NCBI RefSeq assembly: GCF_002087335.1
Contig: NZ_MWVJ01000012.1
Location: 1-34,663, forward strand
Source: Pseudophaeobacter leonis
GTDB taxonomy: Bacteria; Pseudomonadota; Alphaproteobacteria; Rhodobacterales; Rhodobacteraceae
Direction of reading: 5' to 3'
DNA length: 34,663 nucleotides
Part shown: one piece after another, positions 1 to 8,485 of the stretch
How positions within the stretch are numbered: the first letter of the stretch is position 1
Layout: every line of letters begins with the position of its first letter
Position numbers and translations under genes: made by a program
The notes under the pieces: model-generated
What the model was told of the DNA's origin: nothing
The model's input: only the letters and a program-made list of their open reading frames with translations
The model's database searches: none

Positions 1-73
1 GCCCAGGCATCTCTTCGGGGGCTAGGGAGGTTTTTCCGCAGGGTCACAGACAGGCGACAGTTGTCAAAGGCAT

Positions 74-92
74 AACTGAACGACACAGTTCA
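74..92. promoter_or_regulatory. Inverted repeat upstream of the MDR oxidoreductase, candidate operator
   Basis: TGAAC (77-81) and GTTCA (88-92) are perfect 5-bp inverted arms six bases apart. They are interleaved with a second pair, AACTG (74-78) and CAGTT (86-90). The element lies about 55 bp before the start codon of the oxidoreductase gene. Such symmetry fits a dimeric repressor site, but no regulator is assigned and no clear -35/-10 pair was found. Confidence 0.25.
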
Positions 93-146
93 CCAAACGA
101 GACACGCAGGCGACAGCCTGCAGCAGACCACAACAGGGAGAGACCA

Positions 147-1184
147 ATGTCCGCACAGATGCAACAGATCGTTTTGGCCAGCCGCCCCGAGAGCGCGCCC
201 ACAGAGAATTTTCGCCTCGAGAGCAGCCCACTGCCGCAGCCCGGCGAAGGCGAAGTTCTTGTAAAGGTGCACTATATGTCGCTGGACCCCTATATGCGCG
301 GACGTATGGATGATGCCAAATCCTATGCCGCCCCGGTGCCCATTGGCGGCTGTATGGAGGCCGGTGGCGTTGGCGAAGTGCTCGCCTCAAACAGCCCCTA
401 TTTCGAGGTTGGTGATTTTGCCTTTGGCATGTTCGGCTGGGCCAGCCACGGCTGCCTGCCCGCCAAAGAGCTGCGCAAGCTGGACCCGAAACAAGGCCCG
501 ATCACTGCCGCCCTCGGCGGTTTGGGCATGCCAGGGTTTACCGGATGGCATGCCTTGTCGGCCTATGGGCGGCCCCAGGCCGGGGAAAATCTGGGTGTTT
601 CGGCCGCCACGGGCCCTGTGGGGTCCATGGTGGGACAGCTGGCCAAAAAGGCAGGCCTGCGCGTTGTTGGCCTCGCGGGGGGCGCGGACAAATGCAAAAT
701 GGCGGTTGAGACCTTTGGCTTTGACGCCTGCCTGGATCACCGGGCCTACGGCGATGCCCGCGCGCTGCGCAAAGACCTGAAAGAGGCCTGCCCCAAAGGC
801 ATCGACGTCTATTTTGAAAACGTCGGCGGCAAGGTGCTGGAAGCGGTTCTGCCACTGATGAATATCAATGGCCGCATCCCGATCTGCGGCATGATTGCCT
901 GGTACAATGCAGGCGGTCTGGGCGAAGGCGCCAGCGATCAGGCTCTCACCGGGCCAAACATCTGGCGCAACATCCTGGTGAAGTTCCTGTCGGTGAATGG
1001 CTTTATCATCTCTAACCATTTCGACCGCTACCCTGACTTCCTAAAGGAAGTGGCCCCCATGGTCGCCAAGGGCGAGCTGCATTTTGCAGAAGATATCGCC
1101 GAGGGTCTGGAGAACGCCCCTGCCGCCTTTATGTCGATGCTGACCGGCGGCAACACCGGCAAGCAGATCGTCAAGCTGGTCTGA
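147..1184 (+). CDS. MDR-family NADP-dependent oxidoreductase (CurA / 2-alkenal reductase-like)
   Basis: A 345-residue, zinc-independent medium-chain dehydrogenase/reductase. Family members reduce activated double bonds of enones, alkenals or quinones using NADPH in the cytosol. The N-terminal GroES-like part holds the typical segment VHYMSLDPYMRGRM (about residues 41-54). The Rossmann part begins with AATGPVGSMVGQLAKKAG (about 152-169), and the family segment DVYFENVGG follows near residue 225. Length is normal for the family. The start is preceded by GGGAGA about six bases upstream; a second ATG four codons in is possible. It stands alone, convergent with the LysR gene across a hairpin. The substrate cannot be told from sequence. 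Confidence 0.9.
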   Translation: MSAQMQQIVLASRPESAPTENFRLESSPLPQPGEGEVLVKVHYMSLDPYMRGRMDDAKSYAAPVPIGGCMEAGGVGEVLASNSPYFEVGDFAFGMFGWASHGCLPAKELRKLDPKQGPITAALGGLGMPGFTGWHALSAYGRPQAGENLGVSAATGPVGSMVGQLAKKAGLRVVGLAGGADKCKMAVETFGFDACLDHRAYGDARALRKDLKEACPKGIDVYFENVGGKVLEAVLPLMNINGRIPICGMIAWYNAGGLGEGASDQALTGPNIWRNILVKFLSVNGFIISNHFDRYPDFLKEVAPMVAKGELHFAEDIAEGLENAPAAFMSMLTGGNTGKQIVKLV

Positions 1185-1200
1185 TTGAGATCCTGAAATG

Positions 1201-1237
1201 CCTGGCGCCCCGCCCAAGATCACGGCTGGGGCGCAGG
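1201..1237. terminator. Hairpin between convergent genes
   Basis: GCGCCCC (1205-1211) pairs with GGGGCGC (1228-1234). The stem is extended by CCT/AGG after a one-base bulge. It lies between the stop codons of two convergent genes and could end transcription both ways, though there is no T tract on either side. Confidence 0.45.
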
Positions 1238-1244
1238 CACAGCT

Positions 1245-2150
1245 CTATTGCTGCTGCAGCTTTCGCGCCTCGACCTTGGCCAGACGGATGAGCTCCTGCA
1301 TATAGGGTTTATCCCGGTCATCACTGCGTATGGCGGCATAAAGACTGCGGGTGATGCCGCCTTTGGTCAGGGGGCGCGTCACATAGTCCGAGGAATATTT
1401 CACCTCGCGCACCACCCAGTCCGGCAAGACAGAAACCCCGCGATTTGACGCAACCAACAGCAGAATGACTGCGGTGAGCTCGATCTGGCGAATGCTCTTT
1501 GGCTCTACCCGCGCCGGGATCAGCAACTGGCTGAACACATCAAGTTTGGTTTTATCCACCGGATAGGTGATCAGGGTCTGGTCGACAAAATCCTCGGCGT
1601 CGATATAGGCTTTCTTGGCAAGCGGGTGCTGCGAGGAGGCGACAAACACCGCCTTATAATCAAACAGCTCGATGAAATCGACACCGGGAATATCTTCGGG
1701 GTCTGACGAGACCACCAGATCCACCTCCTCTTTCAATAAGGCCGGCAGCGCGTCAAAGGCCAGGCCCGGACGAATATCAACATCCACGTCAGACCAGCTT
1801 TTGCGAAAGCCTTCGAGCACAGGAAACAGCCATTCAAAACAGGCGTGACACTCAATGGCGATATGCATCCGCCCCGCATGACCATCGCGCAACGAGGAGA
1901 ATTCCGCCTGGGTCGCCTCAACCTGCGGCAGGACCTGCTCGGCCAGGCGCAACAATCTGAGACCCGCCGCCGACAGCTTCATCGGCTTTGAGCGCCGCAG
2001 GAACAATTCCACCCCGGCCTGATCTTCCAGGCCTTTGATTTGATGGCTCAGCGCGCTTTGGGTGATATTGAGCTGCTCTGCCGCCCGGGCCAACCCACCG
2101 GCCTCATGAATGGCTTTGATGGTGCGCAGGTGGCGAAACTCGATATGCAT
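1245..2150 (-). CDS. LysR-family transcriptional regulator, MetR-like
   Basis: A 301-residue LysR-type regulator. The N-terminal winged helix-turn-helix covers about residues 3-62 (AARAAEQLNITQSALSHQIK is the recognition region). The periplasmic-binding-like effector domain fills the rest. HTH wording and length resemble MetR, which in other proteobacteria uses homocysteine as co-regulator and controls met genes including metF. Here it is transcribed divergently from metF with 96 bp between the start codons. The position supports a role in methionine/folate one-carbon control, but the effector is inferred from family resemblance only. The reading frame is intact. Confidence 0.85.
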   Translation of the reverse strand: MHIEFRHLRTIKAIHEAGGLARAAEQLNITQSALSHQIKGLEDQAGVELFLRRSKPMKLSAAGLRLLRLAEQVLPQVEATQAEFSSLRDGHAGRMHIAIECHACFEWLFPVLEGFRKSWSDVDVDIRPGLAFDALPALLKEEVDLVVSSDPEDIPGVDFIELFDYKAVFVASSQHPLAKKAYIDAEDFVDQTLITYPVDKTKLDVFSQLLIPARVEPKSIRQIELTAVILLLVASNRGVSVLPDWVVREVKYSSDYVTRPLTKGGITRSLYAAIRSDDRDKPYMQELIRLAKVEARKLQQQ

Positions 2151-2176
2151 TACTTCAACTCAGCTCATGTTGTTCT

Positions 2177-2198
2177 TGAGAATTATGAAATTGTCTCA
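2177..2198. promoter_or_regulatory. Candidate LysR/MetR operator in the divergent regulator-metF region
   Basis: TGAGA (2177-2181) and TCTCA (2194-2198) form an inverted repeat with a 12-bp spacer, inside the AT-rich part of the gap between the LysR gene and metF. LysR proteins usually bind interrupted dyads in such divergent regions. It is not a match to the TGAA-N5-TTCA MetR consensus, so the assignment is tentative. Confidence 0.3.
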
Positions 2199-2246
2199 CA
2201 ATGCCGCACGTGCAACAAGGGGTGAAATCCACTGGAGATCAAAGTC

Positions 2247-3116
2247 ATGACGAGCCCCGAGATTTCATTTGAGTTTTTCCCGCCGCAATCTCTTGAGGCC
2301 TCCTTTCGGCTCTGGGACACTGTGCAAACTCTGGCGCCGCTTGATCCACGCTTTGTGTCGGTCACCTATGGCGCTGGTGGCACCACCCGGGATCTGACCC
2401 GCGATGCGGTCAAAACACTGCACTCGTCTTCTGGTCTCAATGTTGCAGCCCACCTCACCTGTGTAAATGCCAGCAAGGCCGAAACCCTTGAGGTGGCCGA
2501 GAACTTTGCTGCGGCCGGTGTCAATGAAATCGTCGCGCTGCGCGGTGACCCGCCAAAGGGCTCAGGTGAGTTCACGCCGCATCCCGATGGCTTTGCCAAC
2601 TCAGTAGAGCTTATCGAAGCCCTTGCGGAGACAGGAAAATTTACCCTGCGCGTTGGTGCCTACCCGGATCAGCATCCCGAGGCGGCAAATGCCCAGGCCG
2701 ATGTTGACTGGCTAAAGCGCAAATTGGATGCCGGCGCCACTGAGGCGCTCACGCAGTTTTTCTTTGAGGCGGAGACCTTCCTGCGGTTTCGCGATGCCTG
2801 CGCCAAGGCCGGGATTGATGGCGACACACTGGTCCCCGGTATTTTCCCGATTGAGAACTGGAAAGGCGCCCGCAATTTTGCCAAGCGCTGCGGCACCGTG
2901 ATTCCAACCTGGCTGGATGATGCCTTTGACAAAGCCGTGCGCGATGACCGTCAGGATTTGCTGGCCACGGCTATCTGCAGCGAGCTCTGCTCTGATCTTC
3001 TGGAGGAAGGCGTGCAAAAGCTGCATTTCTATACGCTCAACCGCCCGGAACTTACCCGCGATGTCTGCTTTGCCCTTGGGCTTACGCCAAAGGTCTCCTT
3101 GGAGAACGTAGCGTAA
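2247..3116 (+). CDS. metF: 5,10-methylenetetrahydrofolate reductase
   Basis: A 289-residue FAD enzyme that reduces 5,10-methylene-THF to 5-methyl-THF, the methyl donor for methionine synthase. Family marks are visible in order: SFEFFPPQS near the N terminus with the catalytic Glu at residue 9, the TYGAGGTTR segment at about 33-41, RGDPPKGSG near residue 100, and VGAYPDQHPEA in the central TIM barrel. Length matches the bacterial single-domain enzyme. The start codon has GGAG about nine bases upstream. The divergent MetR-like gene is a likely activator. A PaaI-type thioesterase follows after about 105 bp. Confidence 0.95.
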   Translation: MTSPEISFEFFPPQSLEASFRLWDTVQTLAPLDPRFVSVTYGAGGTTRDLTRDAVKTLHSSSGLNVAAHLTCVNASKAETLEVAENFAAAGVNEIVALRGDPPKGSGEFTPHPDGFANSVELIEALAETGKFTLRVGAYPDQHPEAANAQADVDWLKRKLDAGATEALTQFFFEAETFLRFRDACAKAGIDGDTLVPGIFPIENWKGARNFAKRCGTVIPTWLDDAFDKAVRDDRQDLLATAICSELCSDLLEEGVQKLHFYTLNRPELTRDVCFALGLTPKVSLENVA

Positions 3117-3221
3117 AGCTTGTTGCCACCTCAGCCCGCCCGTTAAGGTCATTCCAAAAAGGAACGCACTGAGGCGCCTGCCTCTGAGTATTCCGTTGGA
3201 AAAGCACAAAAGGGCCGTGAC

Positions 3222-3713
3222 ATGGTACTCGCAAAATCTCCTGATGATCTTTTGTCGGTGGCGCAAATCACCCAGATGTCGGGGCTGGAATTCATGCAGG
3301 GCATTCTTGACGGACGCCTGCCCGGCCCGCCCATTGGCGCGCAGATGAACTATACCCTGCATGAGGTTTGCGAAGGCCGCGTGGTGTTTCGCGGCACGCC
3401 AGAGTTCTCGGTGACAAACCCGATGGGCACCGTGCATGGTGGCTGGTACGGCACCCTGCTGGACAGCGCCATGGCCTGTGCCGTGATGACGGCCGTGCCA
3501 AAGGGGTCAGCCTATACAACGCTGGAATACAAGATCAATATCCTGCGATCCATTCCGCTTGGCACGACCGTAGATTGCGTTGGCGTGATCGACCACGTTG
3601 GCCGTTCAACCGGTGTCGCCCATGGCGAAATCCGCGGGGTGCAAGACGGAAAGCTCTACGCGACCGGCTCAACCACCTGCATTGTAATGAATATCTCTGG
3701 CAAGAAAAACTAG
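3222..3713 (+). CDS. PaaI-family hotdog thioesterase
   Basis: A 163-residue hotdog-fold protein of the PaaI/YdiI type; relatives hydrolyse acyl-CoA or aryl-CoA thioesters. The family signature NPMGTVHGGWYGTLLDSAMA sits near residues 67-86: the HGG turn follows the catalytic-region Asn, and the Asp of LLDSAM lies on the partner helix. The C-terminal half holds the core strands (TTLEYKINILRSIPLG). The frame is intact. A physical link to metF does not imply a shared pathway, and the acyl group is unknown. Confidence 0.85.
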   Translation: MVLAKSPDDLLSVAQITQMSGLEFMQGILDGRLPGPPIGAQMNYTLHEVCEGRVVFRGTPEFSVTNPMGTVHGGWYGTLLDSAMACAVMTAVPKGSAYTTLEYKINILRSIPLGTTVDCVGVIDHVGRSTGVAHGEIRGVQDGKLYATGSTTCIVMNISGKKN

Positions 3714-3823
3714 CGAGACAGCTCAGGCAGTCTCTCGGCAAGGAAAGGCCTGACAACCTGCCCCCCCTTGCTCTTTTGCTTCAGGGGGAAACAGAAGATC
3801 TGGCTGGCGGTCTGGCAGGGAAC

Positions 3824-4903
3824 CTAGGGAGCATTCCCCGTCAGGCCAGATAGTCGGCTGGTCTGTTTTTTGTGCATCTCACCCCCCTGAACGCTGTTGT
3901 GCAGTCTCTCACTGGGATCCAGCCCAACCTGACGCTTACTGCGCAGCAAAAAGATCTTGCCCCAGCCCTGCCAGGTTCCGATTGACGGTGCCTTGGGATT
4001 GACGGGAAACCGCATACGCCAGTCTTGCGGCAGAGGCAGGTCGCAGTCCTCGGCCCTCTCAAGCATCCAGACCAGTGGCAGATTGGACAGAGGCCGCGCC
4101 TCTTCACGCCCGGCCAGCTGGCCGCCTATGTCGCCATGTGCACCGTGAAACCAGACCTGTTCAATCCGCCCGTTCCAGCCCTTTGGGCAGACCCAGAGAA
4201 CCGGTTTGAAAACGTCGCGGGTCTCGTCCAGCGCCAGCGCGTGATAGCCATTTTTAACATGGTCGCCAAGTTCATGGTTGTGAAACGAATGGCGGCTCTC
4301 TGCCCAGCGCCACAAGAGCGGCAGGCGCAGGCCCAGCGCCTTTACCGTGTCCCAGGCCCCTATCATCTTTATGTCGGCCTTGCTGTGACAGAAAATCCTG
4401 CGGAAATCAGCGGCAATCTCAGCAGAGCCCGCCTGCTTGTAGTGCCGGTAGGCGGTGCGAATATTGCGTTCTGTGGCATGCTCCGCCCGCAACAGGCCGA
4501 CTTCGCCAATCACGCCAGCCAGCGAGCGCACCGCATAGGCCCCGCGCGAATACCCCATCAGATAAATGCGGTCGCCGGGCCGGTAGCGCGAGGCCAGATA
4601 GCCATAGGCCCGGCGGATCTGACGATTGATGCCACGTCCCATCATGACATCCGGCGCACTTGTCCAGCCGGTCCATTGCACCCCGGCCTCATAAAAGACC
4701 GAGACCTCGGCCCCCATCTCGCGGCACATTTGATAAAGCCTGCCGGCATGGGTTTCATGCCCCGGCTCCAGGGTCGACATGGTGCCATCCAGAATGATCA
4801 CATGGGCCTGCGGCCCCCGCAGCTTTGCCTCACCGGAATGCTCCGAGCGCAAGGGGCGCCCGACCCATCCCAGCAGGTATTTGCTAAGCCGCTTCAGTAC
4901 CAT
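3824..4903 (-). CDS. DUF2235 domain alpha/beta hydrolase
   Basis: A 359-residue protein of the DUF2235 family, an alpha/beta-hydrolase-like fold also found in some type VI phospholipase effectors. The N-terminal Asp-Gly segment IILDGTMST (about 36-44) and the nucleophile elbow GYSRGAY (117-123, Ser119) are both clear. There is no signal peptide or transmembrane segment, so a cytosolic enzyme is likely. Its start codon lies inside the last codons of the upstream molybdopterin subunit gene (20-bp overlap), so the two are co-transcribed and probably translationally coupled. No type VI genes are nearby, so an effector role is not supported. Substrate unknown. Confidence 0.8.
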   Translation of the reverse strand: MVLKRLSKYLLGWVGRPLRSEHSGEAKLRGPQAHVIILDGTMSTLEPGHETHAGRLYQMCREMGAEVSVFYEAGVQWTGWTSAPDVMMGRGINRQIRRAYGYLASRYRPGDRIYLMGYSRGAYAVRSLAGVIGEVGLLRAEHATERNIRTAYRHYKQAGSAEIAADFRRIFCHSKADIKMIGAWDTVKALGLRLPLLWRWAESRHSFHNHELGDHVKNGYHALALDETRDVFKPVLWVCPKGWNGRIEQVWFHGAHGDIGGQLAGREEARPLSNLPLVWMLERAEDCDLPLPQDWRMRFPVNPKAPSIGTWQGWGKIFLLRSKRQVGLDPSERLHNSVQGGEMHKKQTSRLSGLTGNAP

Positions 4904-7178
4904 CCTTCAAAGCTTCCCATAGTTTCAGCGGTGTGAACGGCATGTCCACCTGCCGCAATCCACGGTTCCAGGTCGCGTCCTGCACCGCATTGGCCACCGC
5001 GGCCAGCGCCCCAACCGTTCCGGCCTCGCCGCAGCCCTTCATCCCCATCGGGTTCTCGGTTGACGGCACCGGCTCGGACGTAAAGCCAATCATCGGCACA
5101 TCACGGGCGCGTGGCATCGCGTAGTCCATAAAGGAGGCCGTCAGCAGCTGGCCCTCATCATCATAGACCACATGCTCCATCATCGCCTGTCCCAGCCCCT
5201 GGACCACCCCGCCATGCACCTGACCTTCGGCCAGCATCGGGTTGATCAGATTGCCAAAATCATCAACCACCGTATAGCGGTCCACAACAGACACCCCGGT
5301 CTCCGGGTCAATCACAACCTCGGCAATATGAGCGCCGTTCGGAAACGAGCGCCCAGGCAGCTGCGCCCGCGCCGCGTGACGCAGCAACTCAACACGCCCC
5401 TGCGCGCGGGCCATGTCGGCCGCCTCCAGCATCGACGGCGTAAGGTTAGAGCCGGGCGCCCGGAAGGTCTCCCCATCAAAATTTACAGCCTCTTCTTCGA
5501 CACCCATTTCCTCGGCCAGGAACGGCGTAAAGGCTGCAACCATCACATCCACCGTGGCCAGCGTCGCATTGGCCTGGGTGGTCACCGAGCGCGACCCACC
5601 CGTGCCGCCGCCTTTGGCAATGCGGTCGCTGTCGCCCTGAATGGTCGAGATCATCTCGGCGGGAATACCCGTCTGGGCCGCCAGGAAATGGGCATAGACA
5701 GTCTCATGCCCCTGCCCGTTGCTTTGCGTCCCCACGTAGATGTTCACCCGGCCATCCTCAAGAAATTCCACCTCTGCACCTTCCGAAGGATCACCCAAAA
5801 TACTTTCGATATAGTAACACAGACCAACGCCACGCAGTTTTCCGTCGCTTTCGTCTGCCGCACGCCGCGCGGCAAACCCAGCCATATCCGCCTCTTCAAC
5901 GGCACGCGACAGCACCATATTGAACTCGCCCACATCGTAGCTTTCGCCGGTCACGGTGGCATAGGGGAAGTTCGCAGGAGCAATAAAGTTCCGCAGGTGC
6001 AGCTCAAACGGATCCACGCCCAGCGCGCGCGCGGCCCGGTCCATCACCCGTTCCAGCACATAGATCGCCTCGGGGCGCCCAGCGCCACGGTAGGCATCAA
6101 CCTGCGTGGTATTGGTATAGATCCCCTCCACCTGCAGCCAGGCGGTTTTGATATCATAAACCCCGGCCAGCACCCGGCTGAACAGCAAGGTCTGGATCGG
6201 CTGGCCAAACTGCGAGTTATAGGCCCCAAGATTGCAGCGGGTCTGCACCCGGTAGGCGGTGATCTTCAGGTCCTCATCAAAGGCCAGTTCACCCAATGAG
6301 GTCAAATCGCGGCCACCGTTGTCACTGAGCATCGCCTCAGTGCGATCCGACATCCAGAACACCGGCTCTCCCAGCGCCATTGTGGCATGTGACAGCACAA
6401 AATATTCCGGATAGGTCATCGCCTTCATGCCAAAGCCGCCGCCGACATCGGGGGTGACCACATGAACCTGTGCCTCTTCCAGGCCAAGCTTGTCGACCAG
6501 CTGCGCCTTGGCGGCCCAGACGCCTTGCCCACCATAGGTAAAGTGCAAACGCCCCTCTTCCCAGCTGGCAAAACAGCCGCGTGGCTCGATCGGGTTGACG
6601 ATGACGCGATTGTCCTCGACCTGTAGCGCCACGGTATGGGCTGCCGCGTCAAAGGCCGCCTGGGTTGCGGCCTCATCGCCCATCCCCCAGTCAAAGGCGC
6701 TATTGTCAGGTGCCTCGGGGTGCAGCGGCTCTCCGCCCGCCTGCAGGTCCAGCTTGACCGGCAGATCCTCAATGTCGAGCACGATCAGCTCGCCTGCGTC
6801 GCGGGCCTGATCCAGTGTCTCGGCAATCACCACGGCAATTGGCTCACCAACAAAGCGCACCCGCTCGCCTGCCAGCATATGGCGCGCAGGCGCAGCCCCG
6901 TCACTGTCGTCGCGATTTTTCACCACAGTGGCATCCATGGTGGTGGTCAGACCCGCCGCCTGCAGGTCTGCCAGCGTGACAATCATCCGCACCCCGTCAG
7001 CTGCGCGGGCCTCGTCGAGGTCAAGCGCGGTGATCGTGCCATGAGCAACGGGGCTACGCAAAACCCAGGCCCGCAAAGCGCCCGCAGGAGCACAGTCTTC
7101 AATGTAGTGGCCATGACCGGTCAGAAACCGGACATCCTCGACCCGTTTGACTGGCTGACTTTTCCCAAATTTTTCCAT
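4884..7178 (-). CDS. Xanthine dehydrogenase family molybdopterin-binding subunit (form II CoxL-like)
   Basis: A molybdenum hydroxylase large subunit of about 764 residues. The sequence opens with KRVEDVRFLTGHGHYIED, typical of CO dehydrogenase-type large chains. The active-site loop reads AYRGAGR near residue 365, the form II version, not the AYxCSFR of true CO dehydrogenase. GGGFGMK and GQGHETVYAH are cofactor-region motifs, and the catalytic Glu sits in GCGEAGT near the C terminus. The frame opens at 7214, but ATG 7178 is preferred because AGGGGG lies about seven bases before it and homologous sequence begins there. The FAD (CoxM-like) and 2Fe-2S (CoxS-like) subunits expected next to it are absent. 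True substrate unknown; not a CO oxidiser by its loop. Confidence 0.88.
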   Translation of the reverse strand: MEKFGKSQPVKRVEDVRFLTGHGHYIEDCAPAGALRAWVLRSPVAHGTITALDLDEARAADGVRMIVTLADLQAAGLTTTMDATVVKNRDDSDGAAPARHMLAGERVRFVGEPIAVVIAETLDQARDAGELIVLDIEDLPVKLDLQAGGEPLHPEAPDNSAFDWGMGDEAATQAAFDAAAHTVALQVEDNRVIVNPIEPRGCFASWEEGRLHFTYGGQGVWAAKAQLVDKLGLEEAQVHVVTPDVGGGFGMKAMTYPEYFVLSHATMALGEPVFWMSDRTEAMLSDNGGRDLTSLGELAFDEDLKITAYRVQTRCNLGAYNSQFGQPIQTLLFSRVLAGVYDIKTAWLQVEGIYTNTTQVDAYRGAGRPEAIYVLERVMDRAARALGVDPFELHLRNFIAPANFPYATVTGESYDVGEFNMVLSRAVEEADMAGFAARRAADESDGKLRGVGLCYYIESILGDPSEGAEVEFLEDGRVNIYVGTQSNGQGHETVYAHFLAAQTGIPAEMISTIQGDSDRIAKGGGTGGSRSVTTQANATLATVDVMVAAFTPFLAEEMGVEEEAVNFDGETFRAPGSNLTPSMLEAADMARAQGRVELLRHAARAQLPGRSFPNGAHIAEVVIDPETGVSVVDRYTVVDDFGNLINPMLAEGQVHGGVVQGLGQAMMEHVVYDDEGQLLTASFMDYAMPRARDVPMIGFTSEPVPSTENPMGMKGCGEAGTVGALAAVANAVQDATWNRGLRQVDMPFTPLKLWEALKDGTEAA

Positions 7179-7227
7179 GCTCGCCCCCTGTTCGCGCTGG
7201 CTGGTGCTTTCCAAGGGGACATTAGCT

Positions 7228-8394
7228 TCAGACGCGCGCTTGTCCAGAGAGCTCTATCACCGTCGCCACGTCAGAGAGACCATAACCATTGAACTCGTGC
7301 TCATGGCGGAAGAATACGCGCCCAAACCGGGGAAGAGAACATAATCGCCTGTTTCAGCATCATCAGGCAGCGGCAGGCCATCCGGCAGCCGGTCCAGACT
7401 GTCACAGGTGGGACCAAAGACCACCCGAGGGCGACGGTCTCCGGCGCGATGCCTGCCCGCACTGCTCACCACCTCAACCCGGCCCGGCAGGCCCATGTCG
7501 CGGATATCCACCAGGCCGCCATAAATCCCGTCATTGAGAAAAAGCACCTCACCGCCCCGGCGCATACCCTTGATCCGGGCCGCCAGGGTAAAGGCCTCGG
7601 ACACCATGGCGCGCCCCGGCTCACAAATGAGCTGCGGTGGCTCAGAGCCAAAGGCCTCGGTAGTTGCCTGATTGATGGCGGCAAAAACCTTATCCAGATC
7701 CGGCGCCTGCCCATCCCGGTTGGCGGCAAAGCCCCCCCCCACATTCAGCCGCGCGATACTTACGCCGGAGGCCGCAACAATCTCCTTGGCGGCGTGAATG
7801 TACTGTACCCAGGCTGCGGCATCCTCGCATTGGGTGCCGGGATGGAAACAAAGCGCCGGCGTCCAGCCTGCGACCGCGACACGCTGCAGCAACGCAATCG
7901 CCTCTTCGGGAGAGGCGCCAAATTTGCTGCCAAAATCATAGGCCGCGCCCGCTACCGGCAGGGCAAAGCGCACCGCGATTTCCTTATGGCGCGGCACCGC
8001 CTGCAGCTTGTCCTAGCTCAGTGAGCTCATCCACCGACCAGCTGGCCACATCATAGGCAATGCCGGCCTCAACCTCGGCCTGAGAGCGGACCGGATTATT
8101 GTAGTGCAGTGCGGCGTCCGGACTGGCGAGGCGCACCGCCTGCATCTCAAGCGGCGAGGCGACATCAAAGGCATCAATGCCTGCGGCCACCAGATTGGAC
8201 AGAACCGCCTGATGCGGATTGGCCTTTACCGCATAGGTCACCAGCCCGTTAAAGCCCGCCTGAAACCGCTCGGCCACCTGGTGCAGCACCCGTGGCGAGA
8301 AATAGAGGACCGGCTGGTCAGGCCTGCGCCGCGCCAGATGTGTTTCAGGGTCAAGCCAAAGGGGGGGAATCTGCTGCATCTGGGAAAACCTCAT
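7228..8394 (-). pseudogene. Type III PLP-dependent ornithine/lysine decarboxylase, frame broken twice
   Basis: A fold type III decarboxylase that would make putrescine or cadaverine. PLP-lysine motif YAVKANPH lies in the N-terminal part, followed by CFHPGTQC, LNVGGGF, CEPGRAMV and the cysteine loop FGPTCDSLD. The frame breaks twice. An extra base at about 8012-8013 follows SVDELTEL; removing it gives DKLQAVPRHKEIAVRF without a gap. A missing base at about 7293 precedes the C terminus, which then reads STSFNGYGLSDVATVIEL to a stop at 7228. Rejoined length is about 388 residues, normal for the family. GAGGG six bases before ATG 8394 supports the start. Divergent from an Lrp/AsnC gene. The lesions look like sequence error. 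Confidence 0.85.
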
Positions 8395-8411
8395 GTGTTT
8401 CCCTCAGTTTC

Positions 8412-8427
8412 CGACGCTTTGGCGTCG
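8412..8427. promoter_or_regulatory. Perfect hairpin/palindrome between decarboxylase and Lrp genes
   Basis: CGACGC (8412-8417) and GCGTCG (8422-8427) are perfect inverted arms around TTTG, lying in the 91-bp divergent region. It is a candidate operator for the adjacent Lrp/AsnC protein, which commonly regulates its divergent neighbour. No binding consensus is claimed. Confidence 0.3.
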
Positions 8428-8485
8428 ATTTCTCCCGGCACTCCGCCTAAAGTGACGAAAAATATCGCCATATCGCAGGAAGATC

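Noticed and set aside
3824..4903. Type VI secretion phospholipase effector (DUF2235)
   Set aside because: No VgrG, immunity gene or secretion genes nearby, and it overlaps a metabolic enzyme gene.
4025..4936. 303-codon plus-strand frame opposite the DUF2235 gene
   Set aside because: Shadow of the real gene; unusual composition and no motif.
5172..6299. Long plus-strand open frame (375 codons) opposite the CoxL-like gene
   Set aside because: No recognisable domain and no ribosome site; it is a high-GC shadow of a strongly conserved minus-strand gene.
4884..7178. True CO dehydrogenase large subunit
   Set aside because: The active-site loop is AYRGAGR, not AYxCSFR, and CoxS and CoxM are absent.
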